Assembly (NCBI GenBank): GCA_000711775.1
Contig: ARYC01000297.1
Span: forward strand, 62,001 to 126,000
Reading direction: 5' to 3'
DNA from: Oxytricha trifallax
Taxonomy: Eukaryota > Ciliophora > Spirotrichea > Sporadotrichida > Oxytrichidae
Length of the DNA stretch: 64,000 nucleotides
A program made the position numbers and the translations under genes. Positions 37,400 to 49,085 of the stretch are shown in pieces. Under the pieces are notes generated by a model. The model did no database searches and was not told the DNA's origin. It saw only the letters and a list, made by a program, of their open reading frames with translations. Position 1 is the first letter of the stretch, and the number at the start of each line of letters is the position of its first letter.

Positions 37400-39940
37400 T
37401 CAAAAATCAAATCTCTCATCAATTTTCTCAAACTTAACTGCTATAGGGAGTGTGCTTTAATGGCTTATATAATTATTTTGATTTTTCTAACCACTACTAC
37501 TATTCATCGTCAAATTATAGCTTCGATTAAGATCATTTCTCCTGTTTGAGTAATTATTGTTGACTAATATTCCATTTTGATATTAAATGTTATTGATGAT
37601 TCTATTGGTTGCACTGTTGTCAATTGATACACTTTGATTTATGGTATTTCTTGATGATTAATCGCCAAAAGCTATTCCATTGTTTAATCCATGCAGACTA
37701 CTTGCTAAATTTACTCTTTATCGATTTGTATTTGTGCTGTTCCCTAAAATTGGTGGTATTCTAAACGTATTTTTGACATCTTACTCGTATTTCTAAATAG
37801 TTCTGGCATTATTTTAAGTGAAGTTCATAAATTAGTCTCTGTTCTTTGATTAAGGTCTTTTTGCTTCATGTGATGACTGCCTTGATTTTACTTAATTTTA
37901 AAGTGAATCGATTTGCTGATTGTTTTAAGTTTAGTTAGGATTAATTTTGTCAAAAGATTGATAAAACTCATTCTGTAACATCTCAAAACTATCTTGCAAG
38001 GCTTCTTAATTTTACTGTACTTTACTTTTGTTAGTCCCTGTCTATAATCCTGAGGATTTATTTTTATCACTGAAGACATTCTTTGAATTCCCCTTGATAA
38101 AACTTACTTTATCAGTAGATTTATTAATCTTCTCTGATTAATGCAAGGATTCTTAAAACTCTAAACTTTATTGATGATTATGATTCTATGGGGTAAATAT
38201 AAGTTTCTGTTAGCTTTCCTCTTAAAGTTACTCCTCAGTTTAAGGTAGATGGTAAGAGCCTATTCCATAGTTTGAATTATATCGATTCTTATCCAAGTTT
38301 AATTGAGAAGATTTATTAACCGATTTATTTTTCTAAACATGCTAAGAAAAATTCTACTAAGTAGATAAAAACTGCTTTCTTAAGTTCAATCCTTATACTG
38401 TATTTTCTACTTAATTATTGAGACTTTTTATACTAATTTTATCGCTCTATCTATTCGTAAGGAAATTTTAATTCTTTTAAGCTTAGAAACCAATCATAAA
38501 ATTTTGACCTTCTTGCATGCTTAAACTTTCACTCGCTTTCTTAGAATATCTCGATTAGGAGTTAGCTTTGAAGTTTATACTTTGTGGTTCTTAAGGCTTA
38601 AATTTGTTTAGTTTAGCATCGATAAGTTTCTCTATTTCATCTACAAAGTGTTTAGGCATCTTTGATAAATCTTTCTTTAGTAATTTTTATGCTTTTGGAT
38701 TCGAATCTTGAGAAGAGTCTTTTGTTCTAGCAGCATATTCTTATAACTAGGATAATCTTTCTTGTTGAGATAGTAAAATTGTATTTCTTCGTTCTTTGGA
38801 GTCATTTTTCGCTTTATCAAGATTAGTTTATCCAACTTAAACAGGTTTTGGGGAAATACTTTGTTTAGTACTAGGGTTTCTAGGAGAATACGAAGATGTT
38901 TTATCGTCAGCATTACTTTTCTTTGGCTAGCTTAAAGCAAAACTACTCTCTCTTACCTTGCTTATTTGATCAATTTACTTCTTAATTCTTGTTTAGAATT
39001 CTTTATTTGAATCATCAAGCTTCTTTCTGGTTCTTTACTCTGATTACTTAATTTCATAATTAATTTGCTCTTTCATCTTATTTAGATCATCAAATTTTTT
39101 TTCAAATTTTTTCATCCAATCATCACTCTCTAGAGTTTTTGAAATTTAATCAATTCTTTCATGAGCTTCAAATATATCTGTATCTAGAGATTTTTCAACT
39201 TTCTCTAAGTTATCTATAACTTATTACAACTTATCATCTAGCTCCAACTTAGACTTATCTTAAAACTCTTATTACTTTAGTTTGGAGTTTGTGAATTCTA
39301 AGTTCATAAATTCTCTTAGTTTACCTAATTCTAATTGTGTGTTTACTGATAGTTTTTAAACATCTCTATGAAAATAATTTACAGTTCTAGTCTCTAAATC
39401 TATGAAAGATTTTTAAACAGCTTCGTGCTAATTTGAAATGTAGTCTCTCAAGTTTTGAAACTTTTCTTTATTTCCAACATATCCTGGGATAGTTAGGTTT
39501 TCTAAGTAGATTTTCTCGATGGCTTTCTTGCTATAATTTTCAACATGATCAACTCTGTTATTAATCTCAAATTTATGAGTGACAAAAAGGTTTTCCACCC
39601 ATTTTTTAATTACAATACTATCATCGATTCTACTGAGCCTTGTATCTACAAGTTCTCTATCTCTCTACACTTTAGCAGTGAGCTCTTCAAACCTCGCTTC
39701 TGCTAATTCAATCTTCAAATTTGCATCTGAATTCAGTTTTAAAATTTTATCTGTTAAGAGTCGCTAAACTGACTCAATTGATCTGTTTAAATTTTATTCT
39801 TTGTCATGCAGAGCTTTTTCTAGTTTGCGAATGTTGTTAGTTTGCTTGGATTATTTCTCTGTCTGTAAAGAATTGGTGTCTAGAAATCGTTTTTCCAGTA
39901 CTTTAATTATCGATTAAAGAGAAAAAAATTGTAATACTCA
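37400..39940 (-). CDS. ~840-residue coiled-coil protein, 5' end not found
   Basis: One minus-strand frame open from about 39940 to TGA 37402-37400. The N-terminal 400 residues are a long coiled coil (VLEKRFLDTNSLQTEK; LELDDKLQQVIDNLEKVEKS; MKKFEKKFDDLNKMKEQ). The C-terminal half is Ser/Asn/Gln-rich. A short conserved-looking stretch (DDSIVIKKWVENLFVTHKFE) at about residue 85 may mark a folded element. The start codon is not identified: the frame runs into AT-rich sequence at 39940-40016, directly beside the 8.8-kb transposon. The 5' segment may therefore lie on the far side of the element or in a distant MDS. No enzymatic motif. Confidence 0.7.
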
Positions 39941-40016
39941 ATTAATTAAATAAAATTACTGACGATAAGTTATTGAATATAAAGATTTGGCTAATTTACT
40001 TATATAAATATCGATA

Positions 40017-40036
40017 AAACCCCAAGAGTAAAATTT
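40017..40036 (+). repeat. Left terminal inverted repeat of the 8.8-kb element
   Basis: Twenty bases beginning AAACCCC that match the right end (48833-48852) perfectly in reverse complement; preceded by TA. Confidence 0.85.
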
Positions 40037-40101
40037 CAACGAATTTTGCGAATTAGAAATTAATCAACAATGAATCAAATGCTAGTTTAAATATATAATC
40101 A

Positions 40102-42333
40102 TCAATCAACAATCTTGCAAATCTTGTCGTAGTACTTCTTCTCCTCCTTGGTCATAGTTGAGCTGCCTGCCACGCTGGCCTTGATGTCGTTCTTGTACAC
40201 AATCTCTTCCCAGTACCACCTTCTCAGCTGGTCCGTCTCCACCTTTTCCCACACGTCGGAGAAGTGATCGATGATGACACGGGGTGCCCAGGGGTTTGCG
40301 ATGTAGATTGCCTGCAGCCCCGAGTACACCTTGTCCTGGCTCACCCTCTCAAGCTTCTACATTTCGGCGTTGACGAGGTCCACCTGGGCCTGGCTGGGTT
40401 GGGCATTGAAGTCGTTGAGATTGGTCGCGACGAGGTGCTCCCTCACTTCTTGTGAAATGCGCTTCAACTTGTAAGATGATGCCAGGGACCTGGTCCAATG
40501 CCAAGTGAACAGGAGATCTTCATGATCATCAGGATGAACTTCAAATCTCTCAATTATGCTTTCATAAGAGGGCAAATCCTTTTCCCATCTCAAGAATTCG
40601 AAATTCCTGCAGACAAATTCAAACCAGCAATAGGTGGCCTTCATGAGCTCAGCTCTCCTTTATTCAGCAGATTCCTTCTTTTGCTCTTGAGTTTTATCAC
40701 TGAACACAATCTTGGTATTTCTAGCATTCAGTGTACTCTCCTTCAAAGCAGATGAAATTGCTTCTTTTACATGTTCATCATTCCTCAAGCCAACGAGTTG
40801 TTTTGATCTTGGTTGTCTGATTTTAGATTATTTAGGCTCACTGACTGGTTTCCTGTATCTTGTGCTCCCAGTTCCTTTGCCTTACTTTCTTCTAAGTTTG
40901 CTTTAGAAATTTCTGGGACTCTTGCGAGGTATATCAGGTCGTCCTTTCTTATAAACATACTTGCCCTCCATAATCAGAGTCCACTCCTTTAGAAATGCTT
41001 TCTTAAATTGTTCAGGTGGATTATCTTCAACCATGTCAATAATGTTTAGATAGGCAACTCCCTTTAACCATGAAAGGACAAGACGACTTTTGTTAGAGCA
41101 CTCAAAGGCATCGCGCTCAGCAGTGTCCATAATAAACCACTTCCCAGAATCCTTAATAAATGCACCTGCGTGAGCCTCTCTCTTAACAACACGAGATTTA
41201 TCGGGTGAAAGAATCTCGATTATCATTTGGAAAAGGTATCTATCCTTTGTGAGATGACTCTGCAAGAACTGTGGAAACTTAAATAGTAGATTCTTTCTGT
41301 AGTTGTCCAACATTGGATTTGTGAAAGAGTGAATGACTTTAGGAGTGTACCAAATATCCTTCTTAACATCATAAAGGATGTGGTGAAAATTCTTCAAAGA
41401 GATGCCATGTTCCACAAGATGTTCAGGTTAACGAGTTCGCACCATATGAGCTCTAGATTGATAAAGGGCGACGAACTTCTCGACACTGTCAAACAATGGA
41501 CCACCTACAAACATATTGATAGCATGCACAACACAGGCAAACTTATTTTAGTCAGTTCTTCCTGGGTGCCATTTTGCTTTAGGAAATAATTTAGATGGGT
41601 CCATCTGTTCTTGATTCTCATAGAGTTTGGTGCATTGGAACTCCCTTAGAACTTCCAAGTAACGCTTTTCACGGAAATCATTGCCAGTCTCTAAAACATA
41701 TTCACTATAATTTTCTTCAGCATCTGGATCTTTGTGTTCTGCAGATGCAGCTTCTTGCCACTCATCAGCAATGAGGTTGTCGATTTAGTAATTTTAGAGA
41801 GAATCGAGGAGCATTCTAGTCTCTTGGTCATACTGTTGAAGCATTTGGCTCTGCTTAGGCTGCTCTGACTCTTCCTCACTCATGCTGGCATCTACCATCT
41901 GTCCCTTGCATTCCTCCTCTTGCTGGTGGCCTGCCAACTCATGAGAGTTTCCATTCACACTAACCTTATGAGAATCTTGTGAACTGCTGTCAGAATCCTA
42001 GCTATCACTTGAACTGGTTCCTTCGTCTTTGTCTCGATCAGAGCGCGCTCCCGCGTAGATGTTCCAGTAGGGGTGGTCATGGAGACCTGGCATCTTCTCA
42101 CTGACAAAAGACTCAACTCTGGCTCGAACACATGGATACATCAGCTTCGAGTGCTCCACCCACACTGCCTTTCCTCGAGGATCGTTTTAATACATGACCT
42201 GGGCGTGAATGGCGTTCCTGATGACCTTGACTTCGAAGATGTCTCTCACTCTGTAGGCTTCTCCCTTGCCAAGCGGTACTTGCTGCTGGATCTGTTGTCG
42301 TGGACCCTTGCTTTGATCTGAGCTTGACTCCAT
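40102..42333 (-). CDS. Transposon-borne chromodomain-like / Josephin-like cysteine protease
   Basis: An intact 744-codon frame, ATG 42333-42331 to TGA 40104-40102, with no internal TGA. Residues 27-75 (YRVRDIFEVKVIRNAIHAQV, KAVWVEHSKL) resemble a chromodomain, which would bind histone tails. An acidic, Ser-rich linker follows. At 260-410 is a protease-like core: ACVVHAINMF matches the Josephin C-x-x-H-x-(L/I)-N motif (Cys267), and EAHAGAFIKDSGKWFIMDTA provides His388 and Asp403. The His-to-acid spacing of 15 equals that of ataxin-3 (His119, Asn134). The C-terminal 300 residues contain a basic patch (RPDIPRKSPRNFQSKLRRKQ) and Trp-rich helices. The role in transposition is unknown: it might remove ubiquitin-like tags or process element proteins. 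Being intact suggests recent activity or selection. Confidence 0.75.
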
Positions 42334-42695
42334 TTCTAATATCAAAGTTTAATTCTTAAAATAAATTATAATTTTAATAGGGCGTATTAGATTTTAAATA
42401 TTGGGAATTGGACTTAATTGGCCTATTAAAAATCTTAGTATTAAAAGTTTGCCTAACTTACCAAATCAGTGTTTTAGAGGAATTTGAGGGTAAAAACAAC
42501 ATTGAAGCCCAGCAAAGATAGTCATTCGAGAGCCCTTGAAAAGACGCATCGTCCTCTAATCTACGACACAGACAATTGTTTCCCAGGCTGAGATAATTTT
42601 CAAATAAGAATGGTGGGGTTTTGGCACTTTTAATAGAGTATGGGTGATTCATCATTTCGCAGATTGGGTGGCCAAAACCAGAATCAATTACAGTA

Positions 42696-44559
42696 TCAGA
42701 CAGCCTGCAGGCTCAGATGCTTCAGGGCATCGACCAAAGAGCATGCGAACGCGCCGGTGAGCCACCGCATGTCCAAGTGTGATAGCTGCACAGCCAGGGC
42801 CTGCGCATAGCGCCGCAGCTGCTTCCTATAGTCTATTAGGGGAGGTAAACTTACTTAGTAGAGACAAGCAGGAGCATGGGGTTGAGGTCACGGCACTTAA
42901 TGAACCTGAATGCCTTTTCCACTGGAGCCATGTCGTACTGGTAGGGGCCCAAGAAGAGTATGGGGACGTTAAGCTTCTGAAAGACGCTATTGGTGTAGCT
43001 GCTACGGTGGTAGGACGCGTTGTCCATCAACAATAGGGAGTGAGATCGCCAATCTTATTCTTAGTTATCTAAATGCTCTACAATGTCCATAATGAAAGCC
43101 AAAAAAGTGTGAGAGTTAGTATATCCCACACTAACATTGAACATGAATGTGCCCATATTTGATGCAGCTGCTGTTATACATAACCTGCTAACACGTCGTT
43201 ATGAAGATTCTACATTCTACTTCTTTCCTGATATCCATGAATAGCTTCGGCAGTCTGTATTTTGAATGATGGTCTCATCAATGTTGTAAATAGTGAATGC
43301 TGAACAGGAAGCTTGTATAAAATATGCTGAAGCAATTTAGCGTTACAATAGGGATTTCAAATTATTATGGTTGGGTGTGAGGTGAGAGATTTTGTGATAG
43401 CGCATGTGCATCTCCTTCTTCAGGAATTAACTTATGCGATACTGAGACAATTACTCATCCAACTACTGCTTCAGTTTGTTCATTATTTTCCTGGTAGTAA
43501 TTATGCCTTGGTCATTTTCGATGGTTTCGCAGATGCAGGCTTTGACATCTTCACTTAGATAAAGTTGTTTTCGGCCCCTCTTCTGGGGAACAATTAAATC
43601 AGGTTATTTGCTATCGAGCTTTAGTAGCCTTTAAACATGATATCGACTAATACCTAGCAGCCTAGAGATACTAGTCACATCAATCTGCTACTTGTTGTTA
43701 TGTTAAACAAGTTCATTGATCCTACTCCATTCAGTTTGATGAGTAATATTCCTATAATGGGCAACAAAGCTCTTCCATGCATAGGCTGTAGATTAGAGTA
43801 TTGAGTGGCAGTATTGTTTATCACCACTTAGGATTCTGAGTTTAGATTTTCTTGACTTTACACTGAGTGTTCTTGTTCATTCTGGTGATCATAGATGGGC
43901 AAGTCATCAGTAAAATTTCCTACATCTGGAAATGCCCACTATTATACAAGGTGTGCTAGTCTAAGAATTTCACTTTTCGGTAAAAGGCTTTCGCTATCTT
44001 CACATGATTTGAGAAACCTAGTGACTTGAGACCTGGGATCAAATATCTCAAAGAGTGGGCCTTTTCCAACAGTTGTGTACCCCTACAAATAATTGCTGAC
44101 TTATTCTGCTATTTCCAGAGAGGAGTATTCTTCAATCTATACCTCCTCCTCACTCTCTATTGGCATGTAGACCAACTGGCTGCGTAATACGCCCACCTCC
44201 TAGGGTTGCTTGGGGTTTTGGAGATTGGACTTTGCATGAAAACTTCTGAGCTCGCAAGGATTTTATGAAATAGCTTCTGAAGACACAATTTGCTGCTCGT
44301 CAACTTCTTGTTAGAGAGAGGATGTATTGGGAATATGAGTTTTACGAGGACGCCCACGCTTTCGTTTATTTAGTGGTTTCGATTTCGTCTGCATTAGGAG
44401 AGATTTCTCAAAGCGTATTCCTAATAGTTTTAAAATTATTCTTTGGGTATAAAACCGCCTCAATAATCTTTTTAAAGCTAGACTTCCTGAATCAAAATTG
44501 AGGAAGTTTATTCCTGGCACCCTCCACAGAATGTTATTAATAATTGTTTTATTATGCAA
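42696..44559 (-). CDS. DDE transposase (IS630/Tc1 superfamily) of the 8.8-kb element
   Basis: The C-terminal part is a clear transposase: a helix-turn-helix (DVTSISRLLGISRYHVQRLL), catalytic Asp in YNIDETIIQNTD, Asp in LLLMDNASYHRSS and Glu in YDMAPVEKAFRFIK. It ends after a 29-bp intron (donor GTAAGT near 42856, acceptor CTATAG) at TGA 42698-42696. Upstream, from ATG 44559, a ~285-codon frame carries an AT-hook-like RKRGRPRKT motif and acidic text. It is in another frame from the transposase; the switch lies near 43780-43810, where AYAWKSFVAHYRNIT begins the downstream frame. This may be a break, programmed frameshifting, or two separate proteins. A small frame at 42458-42655 overlaps nothing recognisable. 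Confidence 0.85.
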
Positions 44560-44639
44560 TAGTAGATGAACTTCCTAGACCTTTAGTCCAAGCTCTCGAG
44601 CAAGCGCGATCTTTATCTTTTTTTGACGCAAGATGGAAA

Positions 44640-45385
44640 AGCCCATATGCCAAGCATTAAGTAAACAAACTCATACTTCCTTAGTGACATATTGAAAGGG
44701 ACCAAGAATGTAAGAAATACATTTAAAGTAATACGTCCACCTCATCATAGTATATCCGTAGAGACTAAGTCACTGTCTCTGCCATCCCACAGCTTGAAGG
44801 TCTTACTGTCGCCGATCTTTTATTATTAGCTCAAGAGCATTCATAGTGCCTTGAGTTCCTGCCATCACCACGCGATTGGAAGAAGATTGATAGATAGTGG
44901 CTGGGTGATATTATCAATACTGTCATACCCGAGCAACTTTAAGCTAAAATTGATATTGCACTCAAGAAGAGAGCAGAGAGAATAGCTGAGCAGAGAAATC
45001 TGAATGTGCAGTTAAGACCTGAATTTGCTGAGGCCTTTTCACATTGCTTGCACATTTCGCGTAAGTCAGTTCAACTATGTACTCATGTAATTTATAAAGG
45101 ATAAAGGGAGAGCTGTTGCTCTCCTTAAGCCTAAATCAAAGAGAAAGCGAACTCGCTCAGAATTTGAGGAAACTAAGGAAGAGGAATCACTTATGAAGGC
45201 TGATAAGAAAGAGTACATGCTCTAAGTAAAGCGCTTAAAAAAAGACTTCAACAACATAACCCAAGGTCACTTGCACAACCGCAGTTTCAATATGGGTATT
45301 CAGAGCCAGTTTCAAAATGCTTCCAATGAGAATTTGCCTTAAGGAAGTCAAAGCTTGAACAAGATGTAGTTCAACATTTGAGGCT
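44640..45385 (+). CDS. TBE '22-kDa'-like protein of the 8.8-kb element
   Basis: The only plus-strand gene of the element. The frame with IPQLEGLTVADLLLLAQEHS and LEFLPSPRDWKKIDRQWLGD lines up with IPNYPEISVTNLYDDAMNDP and LYLPTKKQLSNKLPERNY of the second gene in the TBE at 50536-54500. A Lys/Arg-rich C-terminus (KPKSKRKRTRSEFEE) follows a probable intron near 45061-45110. The upstream part from about 44640 (SYFLSDILKGTKN) lies in a different frame, so at least one break or an extra intron is present. The protein's function is unknown in both elements, but conservation of a partner between two transposon types suggests that it works with the transposase. Confidence 0.6.
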
Positions 45386-45791
45386 ATGAATAGTTGCTTA
45401 TGATGATTCAGAATTATTGCCATGCCATTCATCTCTCCGAATCAGAATGCCAACTGGTAATTAACTATTAGGTAATTGAATGTGTGTCTGAATTTAATTA
45501 AGGTGTGATCCTATATCAAGAATTTATATTAAAGCGTAATACTTACATTTAACTTTTAGTACTTTCACTTTTTAATCTAATATAATAGAGCGTCTTAAAG
45601 TATTAGCTGAACAAAACGCTAATGTGAGGATTTAATAGCGTATTTTAGAGAATGTATGGATGCGTTATTAATTATAATGTTGAGAGTGAAGGTGAGAGAT
45701 AATTATGATTGAGTAGCTTATAGTTAGTGTTTGAGTGAATTAGTTTTTAAAGGTAATTATGCGCTTAAGAAGATTATGAATATGTTGGCAT
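45386..45791. other. Intergenic stretch inside the 8.8-kb element
   Basis: AT-richer than the surrounding genes; it lies between the ends of the convergent 22-kDa-like gene and the 922-codon frame. No feature recognised. Confidence 0.4.
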
Positions 45792-48557
45792 TCATTACAA
45801 GGGATCATGAGTGGGTAAGACTTCCAACTCTTAAGTGGTAGGCGCTGCGATTCCATCACCACCAGTGGCTTAGGTGCCCTTTCTTTAAATACCCGGGATG
45901 TCAATCTCCAATTCTACTTTTTGAAGGATCTCCTCATTGACAAGTCTCTCCAGCTATGTTGTATCGATTTCACTGGATCTCTTTGACAGCAATTACTGAG
46001 TCGATCCCTAGTTCTATCTCTCTTCAATTTAGTACTACTCTCCAGTAGTATTCGGCATCATGTCTCTTTGAAACTTTCCAGCTTCATCGGTAGTATCTAG
46101 AGTAGCAAAACTTTTGCTTTTCACTTGCGTTTATTTTACACTCAGTCCCTTATCAAAAACTATATCTCTGCTGACATCATCATTCAGCAAGAAAGCCCGA
46201 GATGATAGAATCTGGTCTATATTATTCTTCCCAATGAAACTGACATAGAGTTGGTTTGCTTGCTGCTTCTCGCATTCAAGGAAGTTTTCTATTTCAGGAG
46301 GAGGGGATTCTAACCACTTTGACGCGATTTTGATTGTGCTGATTTTCACCTGGTGGCCATTTAGAACATAAGCAGCGTGGTGTTCCATTTACTTCAACGC
46401 TTTGAGATGACTTTCTAATTTGCTGTTAACTTGCCAGTGAGTCATAAGCTTTCTCTTCCCAACTGCATTGTGAGTACCCTCTATCGTTCGTTCCTTACAC
46501 TTGACATCCAAGCATAGGTTACTCGCTATCATCTCCATACAGAGGGCTGTAGTAAGTCTGTGATTGCACTGGACAGAGATTGCGCACTCGGTGAACCTCT
46601 CCACTATTTCCAAACAGCTGCTTGTGGTATTGTGCAGCGCATCTTATTGCTAAAGCATGAATGCAATACCCCGAGAATTGCGCTTTGGCTGGCTCGAATG
46701 TTTGCTTGAGTTCTTAAGTGTGCGCTCCTTCTTCGATATGAGCTTTTTGGAGATGGGGTCAAGTAAATTCTGGAAGTCGAGCACTTCCCATTCATCTGGT
46801 AGCCGTTCCTGAGAAATGAGGTAGTTGTTAACATCCTACTTCTTGTATTTCAAAATCTGGCGCCACTCCAATATCAACTCATGGAACAATTAGACAATCC
46901 TCAGCTTCCACTCTTCAGCTCCATCCTCTGAGGTCTTGTAGGCTTTAAGAATCTTGACTACTGCAGACATCCTATTGCGAAGGGAGTTTGTTTCTACGAG
47001 AGTGCTGGTCACATATTTAGAATAAATCATGCTACCCTCTGTGATTTTAATCGGCACTTGTGGAGCTTTGGTCGCCAATGTGGTTTTAATACTTTATTAA
47101 TGTTTACTTTTTGGGGTATTTTATGGTGATGCTTTATTGTTAGGGTCGACTTCTTTAATCTCTTCATTTTAAGAATCTAACGGTTAGTTGTCCTATTCTA
47201 AACCTTGAGCTGGCATGGCTGTCTTTATAGGCATACGACTTGAATTACTTGAAGGGTCAATACTCCACAATGTTTTGTATATCTGCTGGTCCCTAGCTAA
47301 GGCATCATTGACCTACTGTCGGTTCTAATGTTTCTGCATTCGATGGGTCCTTTGATACTCTCTGCTTGTATGTACCATCCTGAGAGTGCGCTTGGAGAAG
47401 GTGTTGGTTTGAAGAGTGTCATTGAAGAGTGTAAACATTTGGTTGGCCATTCCATCGTTGGTTGCATTGAAGAGCCTCTGCACAAGGGGTCGTAGCTTGC
47501 TGATGGCTGTTGAAATGTAGCCGTTAACCTCGGGCTTCAGCAGGCAGTACCGTGAATGCTTCTTGAATCTTGTTTTCTAGAATAACCTAGTCCTCACATA
47601 TTTGTGCTAGCAGCATTTTTGAGTTTCCTAATCATCCTTAAGTCGAGACTCCCTCGACCGTTTAATGGCGTCAAGACCAAGCATAATTAAATTTACTTGC
47701 TCCCTCTAGGCATCCTGCTCTCTTCTTTCAGCTGTATTAAGTAGTGATAGCGTCGTTAGGTAGTAATTCTGGAGGTGCTTCTGATCTGTTTTTGCCTTGA
47801 TATACATTTCTTAGAGTTGGGAGTCCGTTAGATTTGCAGATGCTGGTTTATGAGGCAAATTCTTGTTTAAAGGTTATTAGTGGGTTGGTTGTATTTTAAT
47901 TATTTATTTATTTTTTCGTTCAATTTGTTTTAGTAGATTGCTTAGTTTATTGCTCAAGTCCGGAGATAAGTCACCCAGTGATGAGTACCTTGGTAAAGGA
48001 TCTGCACATCCTCTACTAGGGCCTGCTGAGGGTGTCATCTCCAGTTTGTTAATATTAGGAAGTCTTAATGCAGTGTCTATTGTGCCTTCTTCAACTGCCA
48101 TTAAAGTATTTGTTTTTTCGTATTGAATAGGGCCCCCACCTCTAGCCTTAGGCGCGTCTCCATCTCTTTAATCTTTTGTAGCATCTCACATAGTAGCCTC
48201 CATCGTCTCCTCCGTCTCAATTAACTTCTATAAGGGTTCGTCATCCACAAAGGTCAGCTTGCGAACTGTAGTGTATTGCTGTACAATTGAGTCCACCATC
48301 TCCTGGTAATAGGTAGTGACGTCGTCGCCAAAGATGGTTGAGGCTAATTTCATTATCTCTTTCTCACATCTCTTCTCAACGGTTATATTGTCCATTAAGC
48401 ATCTTAGTCTTATCTTAAAAATGTCAGGTTCTGGTATTTAGGTTGGAACGAGGAGGGCCCGAAGGTTTGGCGGCAGCACCCGCAGGTCGAGCTCGACTGG
48501 CGATGGGGAGAGGAAGTTTATGATGGTTGGTATGACTTGGTTATCTGGGCTGATCAT
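45792..48557 (-). CDS. 922-codon transposon gene of unknown function
   Basis: ATG 48557-48555 (MISPDNQVIPTI) to TGA 45794-45792, all in one frame, with a single in-frame TGA at 48188-48186 after codon 122. Features: an N-terminal Pro/Leu-rich stretch (NFLSPSPVELDLRVLPPN), a helical KLIETEETMEA region, a middle with basic helices (SKRTLRMVHTSREYQRTHR), and a region at about 600-760 with clustered Cys and His (ECAISVQCNHRLTTALC; LCLDVKCKERT; MEHHAAYVLNGH) that could bind metal or DNA. The C-terminus is Gln/Thr-rich. No family is recognised; a structural or DNA-binding partner of transposition is possible but unproven. Confidence 0.7.
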
Positions 48558-48637
48558 GCGAACAGTGGACCGAAGGCAAAATTATTATAATTAAGGTAGA
48601 TTAGGATAAATAAAATTTAATCAAATCACGCTTTTAA

Positions 48638-48776
48638 ATTTGGTAGCTTTATGTTTTATTAAGACACCCCTATATATATATGATATATAATATATAAATA
48701 TATAATATATATAATAGTATATAATATATATATATATATTATTGTACTATGTTAATTTATTGAAAAGCTACCAAAT
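48638..48776. repeat. Hairpin with AT-microsatellite loop near the element's right end
   Basis: ATTTGGTAGCTTT at 48638-48650 is repeated in perfect reverse complement at 48764-48776. The 113 bases between are mostly TA/ATA repeats. It could be a small palindromic insertion inside the element or part of its subterminal structure. Confidence 0.55.
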
Positions 48777-48832
48777 AGTTTATAATAATAAAAATACTAT
48801 ATTTATTGATTTTTCAAATTCACAATTAATTC

Positions 48833-48852
48833 AAATTTTACTCTTGGGGTTT
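48833..48852 (-). repeat. Right terminal inverted repeat of the 8.8-kb element
   Basis: Reverse complement of the left end, ending GGGGTTT and followed by TA. Confidence 0.85.
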
Positions 48853-49085
48853 TATTAACCTTATTTTTTTAGGAATGATAAAAAAATATGAAAGCTAGAA
48901 GAACTAATTTCCAATTTAATTGTAGTTTTCTAAAGTTGATAATTAGACAATCAAAATTATGGTTTGATTAATAAATAACATTTTTGATAAATTTTTTAAA
49001 ATCATTTTTTATTATAGAATTATTTCACAAAGTGATGTAATAGATTTAACAACTTACTAAAAAAAAGAATATTTCATTCTTCGTT

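Larger units (their letters stand above)
40017..48852. mobile_element. 8.8-kb DNA transposon with C4A-type inverted ends, four genes
   Basis: The left end (from 40017) reads AAACCCCAAGAGTAAAATTT and the right end (to 48852) is its perfect reverse complement over 20 bases, with looser similarity further in. The dinucleotide TA flanks both ends (40015-40016, 48853-48854), the Tc1/mariner-type target duplication. Inside, GC content is clearly higher than in the flanks. Four genes: chromo/Josephin-like protease (40102-42333, minus), DDE transposase (42696-44559, minus), TBE 22-kDa-like protein (about 44640-45385, plus) and a 922-codon frame (45792-48557, minus). It differs from TBEs in size, target duplication, end sequence beyond the C4 block and gene content. 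No polymerase or capsid-type gene was recognised. Confidence 0.85.

Noticed and set aside
42458-42655. 65-residue minus-strand frame between the transposase and protease genes
   Set aside because: It overlaps the end of the transposase gene and has no recognisable features; likely incidental.
40102-48557. Interpretation as a Polinton/Maverick-type element because of its size and protease gene
   Set aside because: No polymerase, packaging ATPase or capsid-like gene was seen; the ends are short, the flank is TA and the transposase is of the IS630/Tc1 type.
48680-48750. TA/ATA microsatellite as an origin or centromere-like feature
   Set aside because: Simple AT repeats are common in this AT-rich genome; no supporting motif.
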